A stretch of DNA of 64,000 nucleotides from Ctenosaura bakeri (GCA_948474755.1 CAOLHI010001433.1:186001-250000), one strand, 5' to 3'. Shown: positions 11,301 through 21,840, counted from the stretch's first letter. Made by a program: numbers and translations. Notes: generated by a model not told the origin, from the letters alone.

Positions 11301-14300
11301 GATTTCTTAAATAAGTGTGCAACGTAGCCAGCACAGTATGAACTTCAGGTAGAAAACAGGAAAAAAACTGAGGATGCTCTTGTAAGGGTTAAAAAAAGAA
11401 AACTTACATTTATTGATTCAGGAAATCCCTCTTGGGGTAGGAAAAGAGACAGGCTAAAAAAGATTAGCTAAATTTCAGCAGAAGAACCCCTAAGGCTGGC
11501 TCTCGTGTGTGGATGCAAGCCCATCTCGAGGTGGGAACTTCCCGGGCAAAAGGAGACAAAAGGACTCAAGTAACTTTTGGAAGAAACAGGAAGTGACCTC
11601 CGCAGGCAAAGAGACAGAGAGGTGACACAAAAGGGCATCCGTGCTCTCGCTCATCACTTTATGCAAGCGCTGATGCCTCTTTGCTTCTAATGCTGAGCGC
11701 CAGGGCTTTGGCACGCTAATTCTCCGGCTCCTCTGTTTTAATACCGTCTGACTCTGGTTCCTTCATAAGCGGCAAATGTATATTCATTAATAGCTAATTT
11801 GCTCTAGCAAAATGGTCACGCAAGGCATTTCACCACCATCCCGTGAATCATCAGGCTGATTAGACGTCTAGGACATAAACTATATTTATTTGAGTAAATT
11901 TTTGAAGAGGAAAATTTCCTAAATGCCTACTAAGGTAAATATGCAACAAACTTGGCGTTTAATGTTACCAGTTTTTATTTTGGAGCCGGAGTTGGTCCAT
12001 TTCTGTCGGCTCTGGTTCTACCCAAAATTGCTTCCGAACCTCAACGCCGATTCAACAGAAATTGTCCCTCCACATTCCGGCAGAGAATTTGCAAACGGGT
12101 GCATGTAATGAGCACTGTTTGCAAATGTATTTCTCTTCCGCCTCCACCTCCTCCTCCTCCATCTTTGCTTTTCTTCCCCCCAGGCACAACTTTCAACAGA
12201 TAGGGGTGAAATTTCCAACAAATGCCTGATTTGCCACAGATTATTTGCTTAGCTCTACTAACTGTGGGGGAGAGTAAATCACCACCGAATGCCCTGGAAG
12301 TATCAGGCAAGGAAAAAATAAAAAAGAGGAAGGAATAGTAATAAAGATGAATAATGAGCTCTGCTGAAAGCAAAGCAGTAACTGTTCACCGAGGCGAGTT
12401 GGAAGCCTGATGGAGGCGTGGGGGGCCCCTATCCAGGCGCCGCCACCCTTTTTGAAGAACAGTCTTAATCCAGCCTTTTGCGTTCTTTGCGATCCTGTGA
12501 CATCCGCCTTGCTCCCACGTTGGGCTTTCCCTGTTCCCATCATGGCACCATCCAGGCCTAGAAGTTGTTCACAGGTAGAGAATTCAGCCATCCTGAGAAT
12601 CTTGACAACCTGCTTTGTTTCGAGAGCAAGCGTTTAAGCCACGGTGAGCAAAATGTGGGGCCCTTGGGGCCTCAAAGTGTGGCCCCTGGAGCTCTCTGGA
12701 AATCTCCAGTCCAATTAAAAGTTCTTCACACTCTTTTCAAGTAGATTTTTTTTACTCCCAACTTGACGAGAAATACCCTCCAAAGCCAGCTGCAAATGCA
12801 AGACTTTGCCTCTCCTACACACCCAGAGCTGAGTTGGCCCAAAGGGCAGCCAGGAGTGGCATTATCTCACTTCCAGGGCCTTCGGAGGGGCACTGGGGGA
12901 AAATGGCCCTTACCCATTTCACCCTGGTTGCTGGGATTCATTTGTGAAGATTGTGAGCGATCCTGCCACGACCTACCACCTACCTAGACGTTGAACGGCC
13001 ACACTCCGGAGAGCCGAGGCCTCTGGATTCCCTCGTGCGCCCTTCCCGTCACTCACAGGAGCAGGAGAAGTGATGTGCCGCCGATGCAATTTACTTCCAC
13101 CTGTGCTTTATGGTTGCGAATCCCAGAAAATGTGTGTCGTGCAGGGTTTCTTTTTCATTTTCTGGCAACGGAAAGTGGCTTATTTAGGCACTGGGACTCA
13201 TAAGCCGTGTTTTGTTTTTTTGTTAAGCGTGGTGGGTAGGGAAGTGTCTGGAACTTCCGGACTTTCAGCCCTGAATTAGACCAAGCCTCTGTAACTTTGT
13301 TGTTAACCACAGTTATGTCAGTTTGGAATCGTGGTGACCTTATAGATGAGAGACCTGTGATGCACCCTATCCTCAACCGCGCTGCTCTGGTCTTGCAGAT
13401 TCAGGGACGCATCTTTCTTGACAGACTCTATCCATCTGCAGTGCGGTCTTCCCCTTTTTCTGCTGCCTTACCAAGCGTCACTGTCTTTCCTTGTGAGTCT
13501 TGTCTTCTCCATGTATATCAAAAGTACAACAGCCTCAGTTTAGTCGTCTTGGCTTCCAGGGAGAGTTCAGGCTTGATTTTCTTAGCACCCATTTATTTGT
13601 CCTTTTAGCAATCCAGGGTATCTCTCTGGCACCACATTTCAGAGGAATTGATTTTCTTCCTCTCCGCTTCCTTCACTGTCCAGCTTTCACAAGCATGCAT
13701 TGAAACTGACAAGAGTCAATTTGTTAATTCCTCTGACTCAAAATGTCGGCTTGCTGAGTTAGGCTGTTGACCCCATTAAGCTAAAGACACCTTTCTACCC
13801 AAATCTGGGACTTTCTGGATCTTTTGGGATTGTAGCTATGGGATCCCGGGAGGTGCAGTCCCAACGGATCCAGAGTCCCAGCTTTGGGGAAGGCTGCTTT
13901 CAAACTTCAGCCTTGGGAGTTGGGAGCTGAGGATGCAGCCGAGACCGTGCTGGACCTCTGCTCCGGACACTTCAGAACAGACCAGTACAATACACTCCTC
14001 CTCCAGAACTCAGGGAGAGGCGAGGGAACGGAGCTGAGTAGGAGAGAAGATGCCAGGGTAGTGAAGGCAAGGAATCAGTCCATAGCTGGGAAGAACCAAG
14101 AAAGAGGGACACTTAGAAGAGCAGTCAGGATTGAGTTCCTCGTGTCCAGAAAGCTTTGGTTTCTTTCCCATAACAACACAACTCCCAGGAGGCACAACTC
14201 CCAGGAGCAAATGCTGCTTTCACAGGTAGTATTAACAAGACCTCTTGCCCGCTGTTGCATGCTGTTTAGGGGGCCCATGTGTGGATGGCATGAAAGTGTG

Positions 14301-14611
14301 GGTCCTTTTTTAAAAAAAATGAGGGAGGCATGGAGTTTGGACAGCCACCTGTCCTAGATGGTACGTACTTATGACTTCTTCCAAAAATGCACCAGCCCCA
14401 GCACTCATAGTGGAAACGGCTTCCATTAACCTCTTTCTCTTTCTGTCATTTCCTTCCCCACAGCCCTCCATCCTATCGGAAATCATTTCCCTACGACAAA
14501 TCTGACGAGGAGCGGGACATCTTCGACGGCGCTTCCAAGTCCAAGTATTCCTCCCGGAGTTACCTGAGCGACAGCGATTCGGAGAGCAGACCGGCGGAAA
14601 CCACAGCGTAG
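2256..14611 (+). CDS. MYO18A: MYO18A 3' portion: last coding exons, two alternative C-termini
   Basis: Unconventional myosin-XVIIIa, an actin-associated myosin with a long coiled-coil tail that acts at Golgi, cytoskeleton and sarcomeres in known vertebrates. Only the end of the tail is in the window. Exon 2256-2378 carries the acidic [19 protein letters not shown] segment that sits just after the coiled coil in the human protein as I recall it. It ends two bases into a codon. It can be completed by exon 4634-5951 (AG+G, Arg) or by exon 14464-14611 (AG+C, Ser), each ending in its own stop. The last exon ends in the conserved [13 protein letters not shown] motif. The motor, PDZ and coiled-coil exons lie upstream, outside the window; positions 1-2255 look intronic. 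Identification is by recalled protein similarity plus splice phase and conserved order with PIPOX. Confidence 0.93.
3443..3568. repeat. (CTTC)n/(CATC)n microsatellite
   Basis: About 125 bp of pyrimidine-rich tetranucleotide repeats, switching between CTTC and CATC. Apparent ORFs on both strands (rich in Leu-Pro-Ser, or Lys-Glu-Gly on the minus strand) are artefacts of the repeat. Confidence 0.95.
4378..4560 (+). promoter_or_regulatory. CT/CA-rich tract before the alternative MYO18A exon
   Basis: Alternating CTCTCT and CACACA runs lie 70-250 bases upstream of the acceptor at 4633. The position fits a silencer or enhancer of the tissue-specific terminal exon through PTB or hnRNP L binding. The sequence tract is seen; the function is inferred. 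Confidence 0.4.
4634..5951 (+). CDS. MYO18A: MYO18A alternative terminal exon (long Ser/Arg-rich C-terminus)
   Basis: A 1318-bp exon adds about 438 residues after the shared tail exon. The acceptor CAG is at 4631-4633; its first base completes the split codon as AGG (Arg), then [15 protein letters not shown] follows in an uninterrupted frame to TAA at 5949-5951. The protein is mostly low-complexity and predicted disordered: many RSS/RRS motifs, an ordered-looking [20 protein letters not shown] segment (5371-5431), a poly-Ser tract (5596-5646), a Lys/Arg block (5647-5720) and a basic end ([22 protein letters not shown]). A mouse cardiac isoform, Myo18A-gamma, is reported with an alternative C-terminal extension; I infer this is its counterpart. 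An in-frame ATG at 4698 is probably internal. No AATAAA is seen within about 3 kb after the stop. Confidence 0.85.
6636..6680 (-). mobile_element. hAT-like DNA transposon end (fragment)
   Basis: The string TTGGCCACCCCTGCTG is the reverse of the CAGGGGTGGCCAA-type terminus common to hAT-family elements. No partner end or target duplication was identified, so this is a tentative fragment call. Confidence 0.4.
7252..7745 (-). mobile_element. CR1 LINE 3' fragment
   Basis: On the minus strand it reads from the end of the reverse-transcriptase ORF into the 3'UTR. Landmarks on the + strand are CATCTGGTCCAACCCCCTGC near 7279, TCTGGAGCAGCAGGAAAC near 7525 and GGTGCCTAGAACTGGAC near 7704. A short internal duplication (about 24 bp, 'ccaaagatggaggtccaact') lies near 7360-7410. 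Confidence 0.85.
8523..8645 (+). repeat. Dispersed repeat (CCTGATGAAGAAGCC family), copy 1
   Basis: CCTGATGAAGAAGCCAGTG, a TGGCCC segment and a GTGGATTTTG-type end occur in the same order at 56976-57085. The class is unknown to me. Confidence 0.6.
9120..9300. repeat. Dispersed TGTGCAGAAAA-type repeat, copy A
   Basis: Contains TTTTTGTGCAGAAAAC, TTCTCTGCGCAAAAC and GAATTTTGTGCAAAAG, motifs that recur at 51930-52065 and 61738-61880 and faintly at 1-40. The class is not recognised. Confidence 0.5.
11010..11025. repeat. (CCTG)n microsatellite
   Basis: About four perfect CCTG units inside the intron. Confidence 0.8.
11735..11935. promoter_or_regulatory. AT-rich homeodomain-motif cluster (candidate element)
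   Basis: A repeat-free AT-rich patch has TATATTCATTAATAGCTAAT and GGCTGATTAG motifs, unlike its surroundings. It may be a conserved intronic element; conservation was not tested. Confidence 0.3.
13285..13710 (-). mobile_element. RTE (BovB-like) LINE fragment, RT C-terminal part
   Basis: On the minus strand the fragment encodes pieces of the RTE/BovB reverse-transcriptase end. Landmarks on the + strand are GTACAACAGCCTCAGTTTAG near 13527, a TTTGTCCTTTTAGC(A) segment near 13596 and GAGGAATTGATTTTCTTCC near 13640. It is frameshifted and inactive. Related copies lie at 35030, 54366, 54755 and 58455. Confidence 0.75.
14464..14611 (+). CDS. MYO18A: MYO18A standard terminal coding exon
   Basis: The acceptor CAG is at 14461-14463. 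The first base C completes AGC (Ser), then 48 codons run to TAG at 14609-14611. The translation begins [18 protein letters not shown] and ends with [17 protein letters not shown], colinear with the recalled human end, which has SYW and SYLSDSDTEAKLTETNA-type motifs. The Ser/Asp-rich motif is a likely phosphorylation-rich tail tip (family knowledge). This exon and 4634-5951 are mutually exclusive because each has its own stop. Confidence 0.93.
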
Positions 14612-15998
14612 CCCCAGGGGGGAGCACCCCTGGGGGCAGGCCGAGGGCCCTCTCCTCCTCTTTGCCCCATGGATGGATGCGCGCCGGCCACAACGTGTCC
14701 CCCGTTCTTTGGCATCCAGGCCTCGGCCTTTTGCGCTGTCGGACTCTGCCCAGAGGTGGGACCGCCGTCTTTTTTTGTGTGTGGCGGAGGGGGTGAAGAC
14801 CCCACAAGGTCACTCGCCTCTGGGAAGGGGGGAATTTGGACCTCTCCGCAGGGCCTGTGCACACTGGACAGATTTTGCTTTCCTGCTGCGTTCCCCTATA
14901 GGGGCCCCTTCTTTGGCGGAAAGCAGGGGAAGCCAGACTCCTCTTTTGGGCTCGTCCATCGTGTGTATGTGTTGTTGGGGGGGGTCTTTCTCTCCGCAGT
15001 GCCTGCCCCCATCTTACATCATAACTTATATCCCTTCCAATATCCCAAGGAAATTCCCTCTGACGTTTGAAGCGTTTTCTTTTAAAGTTGAGCCAAAAAA
15101 GAGTGTGTGTTTGCCTACACGCATTAAGTTTTTATTCTCCCCCTCACGGTCTGTTTATCCTCCCTCCCAGGGGGAAGGTGGAGTTGGGGAAACCTCTCCA
15201 TCCCTTCCCTGTGAGCACTTGGACGTTCAGGTGGCCCAGTTGTCGAGTGCGGGCGCACCATGTGCTTGTGCGTCGCACAGTTGCACATGCCGCACGCCAC
15301 CTCACTTCCCATCCCACTTGATTTTCTTGCACTTGGTTTTTGGGGGACGCCCTCCGAGGCTCTGCATCTCCACAGATACTTCTTATTTTTATTTTTGAAA
15401 GAAAACCCAGGATCAAATAATCATCCCTCTCCCCACCTTCTGCCGTTAACCACGCACATGCTGCCCCACTCTCTCCGGGTCCAGATTTGGACCTGCCCTC
15501 ACAGGATTGTCACCCACTTCCTTCGCTTTTTTCTTTTTCCCCCTGGGGTGCGGTGGGGAGAGCATTTAGCTGGTTGCCGCTTGCTGCTTCGGCTGACGTC
15601 CAAAGGAGTTTCCTCTTCTCCCAGCGCCCGGATCGCTCAGTCTCTTCCCCAAACGCACACGATCGACCCCACTTTCCTGTCGAGAAGTCTCCCCTGCTCC
15701 CCCCACTGCAAATGCCACCCCCTCAGCACTTCCGTAAACCCTTCCTAAATTATGCCAACCTGAACTCCAGTCTTGGGCAGAGTAAGGAGGAGGAGAGCAA
15801 GCGAGCAATGGAATCTCACGTACCACCTTGCTTTCCCTTCGTCTGCGTTTGGTTCATAATATTTTCTCTCTCTTTCCCTTTTTTTTTTTTTTTGCACTAC
15901 TTCTGTTGGGCGTTTGGGTGTTTTTTTTGTTCCTTCTCACCCCTTCCCCTGTCTGTTGACTTTAAATGAGAAAATAAATGTCATTTACAGCTAGTAGT
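14612..15998 (+). other. MYO18A: MYO18A 3'UTR
   Basis: From the stop to just past the poly(A) signal. The UTR is GC-rich then T-rich (poly-T at 15878-15892). In human the MYO18A 3'UTR overlaps the TIAF1 reading frame; none of the frames here (including one of 241 codons at 14673-15398) resembles what I recall of that protein. Confidence 0.8.
15973..15978 (+). terminator. MYO18A: MYO18A poly(A) signal AATAAA
   Basis: A canonical AATAAA is followed about 20 bases later by a T/GT-rich stretch (TCCTGCGTTGTCTTTTC), as expected for cleavage near 15995. Confidence 0.8.
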
Positions 15999-17892
15999 CC
16001 TGCGTTGTCTTTTCTTGGGACGAAGGGTGCCAGGAACATCATGTGAAGGGGAAAGGAGCTGAAGCCGCCTCGAGTTTTAGTCCAGACTTTAAAAGATGGT
16101 TGGTAGTTTCCCTGTTGGGTGGGAGCAATGAATCTGTTCCCAGTTGTAGTCAGAACATCAGAGGCGGAGAGTGGCTTCCTTGTTGGCGGCGAGCTCGTCG
16201 CAGATGGCAGTCCAAACTTTAAAGCAGGTCTCCAGCGTTCGTGTTCCGAGTTGGGCCTCTGCCATCAAGCCAGATGGGTTTTAGAGTCCTGATTAGCATC
16301 ATGGGTAAAAGTTAACAGCTGCCCAGGGACCTAGGAAGGGTTTATCGTGTTAGTGACTTAGTGACGCAGTAGAAGCGCCAGCCGTGGCATGGTGGTTTGA
16401 GGGGTACCCAGAGCTGGACACAAGCACAGAATTTCCCCCTTCTCTCTCTTTCCGTATCACATCTTCCCTCTCAGAAAGATGGCTGCGCGCTGCTTGGGCG
16501 GTCTGGAAGTGGGGACAAGTTGCGGACGGAGGAATCCCCACCGCAACCAAGCGGGGAGCCTGTGACCCTCTGGATAGTGGTGGACTGGAATCCCCATCAT
16601 CCCCTGTGGTCCAGGTTTTCCTGGCAGGATGGGAACTGGCATCCAACAGAAGGGGGAGAATGTAGGTGATACCTGGTTCCAATCCGGCGGCTGCAACCAG
16701 GAACAGGGCTCAGGAAGGAACACGTGAGAAGCAGCGTAATAATTCCGCATGGTGCATTGCTGTTGTTCATTTGGCAACGAGCGCCTGAGCAGGTTGCTTC
16801 TCAAAACGAATGTAGTTAGTGCAAACAAAGCTGCTGTGCCTGGGTAACAAGTTTGCCCCTCCAAGTTATTTTTAATAGTTACTTTTAAAGGGTGCAATGG
16901 AGGCATTTTGACTAGAGTTTCCCCGGTGTTTGTGCTGCCCCAAGTTCCTTTTTGAAAATGCCACTCTTTGTTCTTGTGACAGAAGGTTCTGATCGGAAAA
17001 CAGCAAAAGGGGGCTGGCGAAACGACGTCTCGCTTTTTTGGGGAAGCTGAGCTGCGGGCGCTGCGTCTGGAATGGCACACGCGGCGGCGGCAGCTTCTCC
17101 GTGCCAAGCGAGGCTCCCTAACCTGGCTTGGCAGGTTCTTCCCTCCAGCGGCTTTCCTTTCTTTTTCGGATCACAGGCGATTTTGATTTGAGTGACCTGG
17201 AATGCGTCCTGCGTTTTCCAACCACATCTTCTCTCTTTCTCTCTGTCCCTGAACATCGATTTTGGGCTGAATTGGACCTCAGGCATTGTTAGCCGGCCCG
17301 TTCCATCTTTGCTTAAAGACCGTCAGAAATGGAAGATGCGCTCCAAGCCCCTTCCACTCCCAAGCAGCTCTTGCAGTCCTGAAGCTCTTCCTTCAGTTTA
17401 GGCAGACTCTCTTTCCGTGCAATTTGAACCCGTAGGTTCGCGTTATATTTTCTCGGAGAAGCCGAAAACAAGCTCCCTCCCGCCTCTGCACGGCGCACTT
17501 TCCGATATTTAAAGATGGCTCTGTCGCGTCGTCTCTCCGTCTTCTCTTTCCCAAGCCAAACCCATCCAGCTCTCTCCGGATAGGATGCCGTTTCCAGACC
17601 TTTGGGAAGGAGAAAGAATCTGCTATATGGTGCAGGCTGAGCATCATCCCGGGTGTTTTGACGGCAGCCGGAAACAGCCAGCTGTTGTTCCCATCGGACG
17701 CACTCTTGTCAAGCTCTATAAAAAGACACATTTGGGCTCAGAGGTGCCGAGAGAGACAACCTTTATTGCAAAGGCGGAAAACAGACTTAGTTTAGCTGGC
17801 AGGTCTTAGAGTCTCTCTGCCGAAGCGGTCAGTATTTTCCTTTACCCTCCTCTTCGCCTTTTCCTTTGGTGCCTTGCCCTTAAAAATTAAAT

Positions 17893-17943
<51 letters not shown>

Positions 17944-17958
17944 GTAGATAGATAGATC
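17893..17958. repeat. (GATA)n microsatellite
   Basis: About 16 GATA/TAGA units with a single TAAG interruption near 17941. GATA arrays are common in squamate genomes. Confidence 0.97.
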
Positions 17959-18405
17959 GATTCTAAGGGCATTGACATTTAAAAGTTTAGACATTTGCTT
18001 TATACCTTTATACACTTCATATCCACACACCTCGGTTTCCTGCTCCTTTTAAAGGGAAACTTGAGAGCCTCTGAGCACGTGCAGAAGATAAAAGCAACAA
18101 GACAGTGCAACTGAATCTCAAATTTATCTAAGAACAGGCATTTTTTTAAAAAAAGCTTTCAGATTATCGTGCCCCATGCACAATAAATGTTAGATCTTGT
18201 CCCGCCCATCTGAGATTGGAAATATGCAGGGAAGATCTGATGCACACGAAGTGTTGGGCCTGGATTTGGGAGAAATTTGAATTCTGTCCAGAAGTGGGCC
18301 GGCAGGCAGCGAAGTTGCTTCATCCCTATCTTTGGATGCGGGTGGCCGATTCCTTCCTGCTGCCTCAAGGCCAGGGATGTGGCTCTCGTGGTCCCCCTGC
18401 CCATG

Positions 18406-18468
18406 TTGGACTGCAACTCCCAGTATCCCTCACCCCACTGCCCAGGGCGGCTGGGAGTTGTAGTCCAA
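18406..18468. repeat. Inverted repeat built from two ACTACAACTCCC-type motifs
   Basis: Left arm 18406-18423 (TTGGACTGCAACTCCCAG) pairs with right arm 18451-18468 with one mismatch, across a 27-base loop. The arms resemble the vertebrate SBS motif bound by ZNF143/THAP11 (established motif; binding here is inference). Confidence 0.7.
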
Positions 18469-19845
18469 CAGCACCTGCAAGATTCTCAGCCTCCAGGCCT
18501 AGACGTCTGCTCCCAGCTTCTTCCTTCCAACCCGCGCCCTGCGGAGCTGGCCTCCTTCTTTCTCCCCTCGGACACAGAGGCGGCGGAAAGGGTCGGCTGG
18601 CATCGGGGAGGAGGGAACCCGACGTCGGCCACAAATCTCGGGCTTGTTTGGAACAGATGGCACGCGTGCTTGCAGCAGCAGCGCTACAGAGCCGGGGGGC
18701 CGCTCCCCACCTGCTTGGCTGCGTAGCCTAATCCGCTCAAGAGCAACAGCATGTCGTAAACAGAAAGGCAGCCTTGCCAAAGACGTCTGTCTCTTTCTCC
18801 TGCGCCGCCTTGGAGCTTCATCCTGGCGAAGGCCTGGGGTGTGTTTATAGGAAGTGGGCACCAAGAAGAAGCATCTTGTTGGCAGATGGCAAACCCGTTC
18901 CGGACTTTAGTCAGAACGTTGAGGATCCTCAGCCTTATTCCCTGTTGGAAGCAGCAAGAGCGATCCAATTTGGCCAGTGGGAACGGGGGAGAATAGGTTC
19001 AGCACCTGGGGCAGTCTGTTTTAGAGTTCGAACTGAAATCCGGAAAGGATGCACCAACCGAATGAGAGAGAAGTTAGCCGCTGCTGCAAGAATGGAAATC
19101 AGTGCTAGAGTATTTCCCTCTTCCAGAGAGAAAAAACAACAACCCATATATGTACGAAAAGACCGGGGACGGGAGGAGGGAACCCTGTTAGATCTGCTTT
19201 TTAAAGCGTGCAATTCTACTCTTGTATTTCTTCGTGGCATCTCCTGAAACCAGCTTCTTCTTTTCCGCTGCGGGCAAAAATAGCAGCAGCTGTTTTGGAG
19301 ACGTTGCCCATCGTTATTTGCTAATTGAAAAATGCAGTGTTTTGAGACCGGGGTTTGAAAAAAGAAGAAAAAGAGCTAGTCTTTTCTACGTTGTTAATTG
19401 GCCCCAGACCAGCCGGATTTTCACATTTAAAAGTGGTCTTTTTCTCCGACGGGAAGCCGAGCAGAAGGTTTTAAAATATCGACAACAGCAACCTCGGAGA
19501 TTTCGGGCCTGTTTTGGAGACTGTTAGGAAAGATTGCTTGGGAGCAGGCAATGTGGGCCCTCATCAACTAGTTTCTTTTTTAAACCCCCCTCCAAAAAAA
19601 GAAGAGTCCATCTCCTTCAAGGGGGTACGGTTCTCCATCCCACGGCACTTACGGCCTGGAAGTTCTTCCTAATGTTTATTAGGAATCTTCTTATTCAGGA
19701 CGTCGGTTTGAAAGCATTGATTGCAATGCATCAGTTTGGGTTCTAACCTTCGGAGTGGCAGAGGAGAGGACTGCAACTCCCATTAGCCCTAGCCAGCGGA
19801 GGCCGTGAGGGGATCTGAGGTCCGAGAGTTGCCCTGCCTTAATCC

Positions 19846-20460
19846 AGAATCATAGAAGCCCAGAGTTGGAGGGGGTCCCAGGGGCCATCCAGACCAGCCC
19901 CGGACTCAAGGCTAGAGCGTCCCCAGCTGTCCAGCCTCTTTTTGGAGACCGGAGAAAGAGACCCCACCACCTCTCTCAGACACGGGCTCCATGCCCAAGC
20001 TGCTCTGACGGTCAAGAAGTTCCTTCTAAGCCTCCGTTGAAACCCACCCTCCTGTAACTTAAAACCATTCGACGCAGTCCTACCCCGGAGGATAATAAAG
20101 ATGCCCCTTTTTCTCCGTGGTAGCCCTTGGGATCTTGTCATCCCTCCATCTTCTCATCACCTGGGTGAACATGCGCAACTCCCTCGTGGCTTTTGTTCTC
20201 CATCCCTCTCACCATCCCGGTTGCCTCTCTCAGCTCCAACATTTCCGTATCCGTTCTTAATACGAGGCACCCAGAACTGAACCCAAGACGCCAAATCAGG
20301 CCTGACCGGGGAGGAATAGAACAGGTCTAGAATTTCCCCTGACTTGGAGACTATGGTTCTTCCGATGCAGGCTGAAATATCGCTTCCCTTCCTCCTTGAG
20401 ATTATTTCTTCCGGGATATTGCCTTCCACTGTTTGCAAAAGGAGTGCAGTTCGGATTTGC
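19846..20460 (-). mobile_element. CR1 LINE 3' fragment, diverged
   Basis: On the + strand it starts AGAATCATAGAAGCCCAGAG, then GGGGCCATCCAGACCAGC, followed by the diverged reverse complement of the RT end and a CACCCAGAACTGAACCC stretch near 20269. Several indels break the frame. Confidence 0.7.
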
Positions 20461-20759
20461 TGCTTCACGAGTCCAAAGAGGTTGAACCAGCTTTGAGGGA
20501 AAGGGGGCTTTACGAGAGGGACTCGTGGCTCTCCCAATTCCCAAAAGAACCCCATGTGCAGCGTCCGACACTTGGGGAGGGAGGGAGCTGCGGTCCAAAA
20601 GCACCTGGAGGACCACAGTGGGGGTGAGTTTCACCGTCGCATCTCTGCGCCTCAACCCGTCCCATCTCATATGGGATGGGGGAAGCGGGTGCGGGTTGCC
20701 TGTACGTTTCGAAGGGGCGCGCGAGAACATCGATCCCCCCTTGCGGTGCACCACGGAGA

Positions 20760-20900
20760 TGCCGGATGTGGCTTATGCAAATGAGCCAGCTCCTTCCTAT
20801 TACCATAACTTTCAATAATTAATGAGAAGAGCTGGAGGGCTCCCATTTGCCACTCCTCATCTGCATATTTATTAGGGCCTCCTAAATGATTCATGTCCCC
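20760..20900. promoter_or_regulatory. Octamer/homeodomain motif cluster (candidate enhancer)
   Basis: A repeat-free patch holds the octamer ATGCAAAT (20775-20782), TAATTAAT (20817-20824), and TGCATATTTATTAG (20862-20875) within 100 bp. The motif cluster is seen; regulatory activity and its target are inference. Confidence 0.35.
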
Positions 20901-21581
20901 TCCCCTGTGGCCTCGGACAGGCTGACCTCATCTGCCCCCCATCCTTCGGTGAGAAATCCAAAATAAAGGATAATCCGGAGGGCTTTTTTTCTCCCCTTGT
21001 GGCTATGTTTCTGACCTACTAATTTTGCTTAAAATGGGGGGTTGGAAGGAGAGAGAAAGATGGAGGACAGGAGCTGGAGAAAAATCCATTAGCAGCCCTT
21101 CAAAATCACTCCGTCTTTGCTCTCCTCTCACAAAATTTGCCAGGGAAAGAGTATACAGTTCTCAGGGCCTCGTCCCAAGTCTCCAGTTTCTGGGTATTGT
21201 TTCCATGTGGGCGACCAGGGTGCCAGTTCCCCAGTTTTGTGGGGGGTGGGCTGCGCCCCAGGCAAAAGGAAAGGGGGTCCATCTCCAGCTTACCCGGTAA
21301 AGCAAGACCTTGTTGCAGTTTGCAGAGGCGGGATGGGGTGTCCCTGCAACTCGCAAAGGCTCTGCATTTTCTTGGTTAGCGTCTTGCTTCCCTCCTGGTC
21401 CTTGTGGCGCCAGGACTCACCCTCCACTCTCCTCCGCATCCACCTTCTGGCTTGAAGCAAGTTGGGTAGATTAAAGACGCCATAGCCTATCAAACGAACT
21501 GTAAATTGTGTCTGTGTGTGTGCGAGTGTATCTACAGGAAGCCTGCCTATAATCTTGCAAGCAATGTCAGCCGTGTGAGGA

Positions 21582-21840
21582 GCCAGCAGCTGGTGGCGCA
21601 GTGGTTAAATGCCAGTCCTGCAAGCCACAAGGTTGTGAGTTCGATCCTGCCCGGCTCCAAGGTTGACTCAGCCTTCCATCCTTTCGCAGGTCGGTAAAAT
21701 GAGTACCCAGCTTGTTGGGGGCATGTATAGAAATGTTTCGAAATACATGCTATTTGTAAGTTGTTTGCCGCCTCGATCCGTATGGAGAGGCGGGATACAA
21801 ATAAATAAAATAAATCAAATAAAAATAAATAAATAAACTC
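21582..21840 (+). mobile_element. tRNA-derived SINE with A-rich tail
   Basis: The head has an A-box-like TGGCGCAGTGGTTAAATGCC and a B-box-like GGTTGTGAGTTCGATCC. Then comes the body segment GGTCGGTAAAATGAGTACCC and a LINE-like end GAGGCGGGATACAAATAAAT with an AAATAAAT tail (to about 21838). This is a squamate SINE family by recognition. It looks nearly full length and fairly young. Confidence 0.85.

Larger units (their letters stand above)
5952..14463 (+). other. MYO18A: MYO18A last intron (or 3'UTR of the long isoform, then intron)
   Basis: The first part (from 5952) would be 3'UTR for the long isoform. Repeats recognised are a hAT-like end near 6636-6680, a minus CR1 at 7252-7745, a dispersed element at 8523-8645, an RTE fragment at 13285-13710 and TGTGCAGAAAA-type sequence at 9140-9300. 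I see nothing convincing at 9640-10200, 10760-11700 and 12750-13280. Position 11735-11935 is AT-rich and could be regulatory. A pyrimidine tract and CAG at 14461-14463 end the intron. Confidence 0.7.
15999..19845. other. Intergenic DNA between convergent MYO18A and PIPOX, part 1
   Basis: No gene recognised. Contains the GATA microsatellite and the 18.4-kb inverted repeat listed separately. Short unmarked CR1-like scraps lie near 17320-17600 and 19610-19690. A GC-rich patch at 18490-18720 has no gene signal. Confidence 0.6.

Noticed and set aside
14673..15398. 241-codon frame downstream of the MYO18A stop
   Set aside because: It lies in the 3'UTR, has no family resemblance that I can see, and does not resemble TIAF1 as I recall it from the human MYO18A 3'UTR.
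18640..18731. Possible small ORF MARVLAAAALQSRG with signal-like start
   Set aside because: Short, in a GC-rich patch, no splice or conservation support, on the wrong side of PIPOX for SEZ6.
21600..21660. A genuine tRNA gene
   Set aside because: A- and B-box-like sequences are present but the rest does not fold as a cloverleaf and is followed by SINE body and an A-rich tail.
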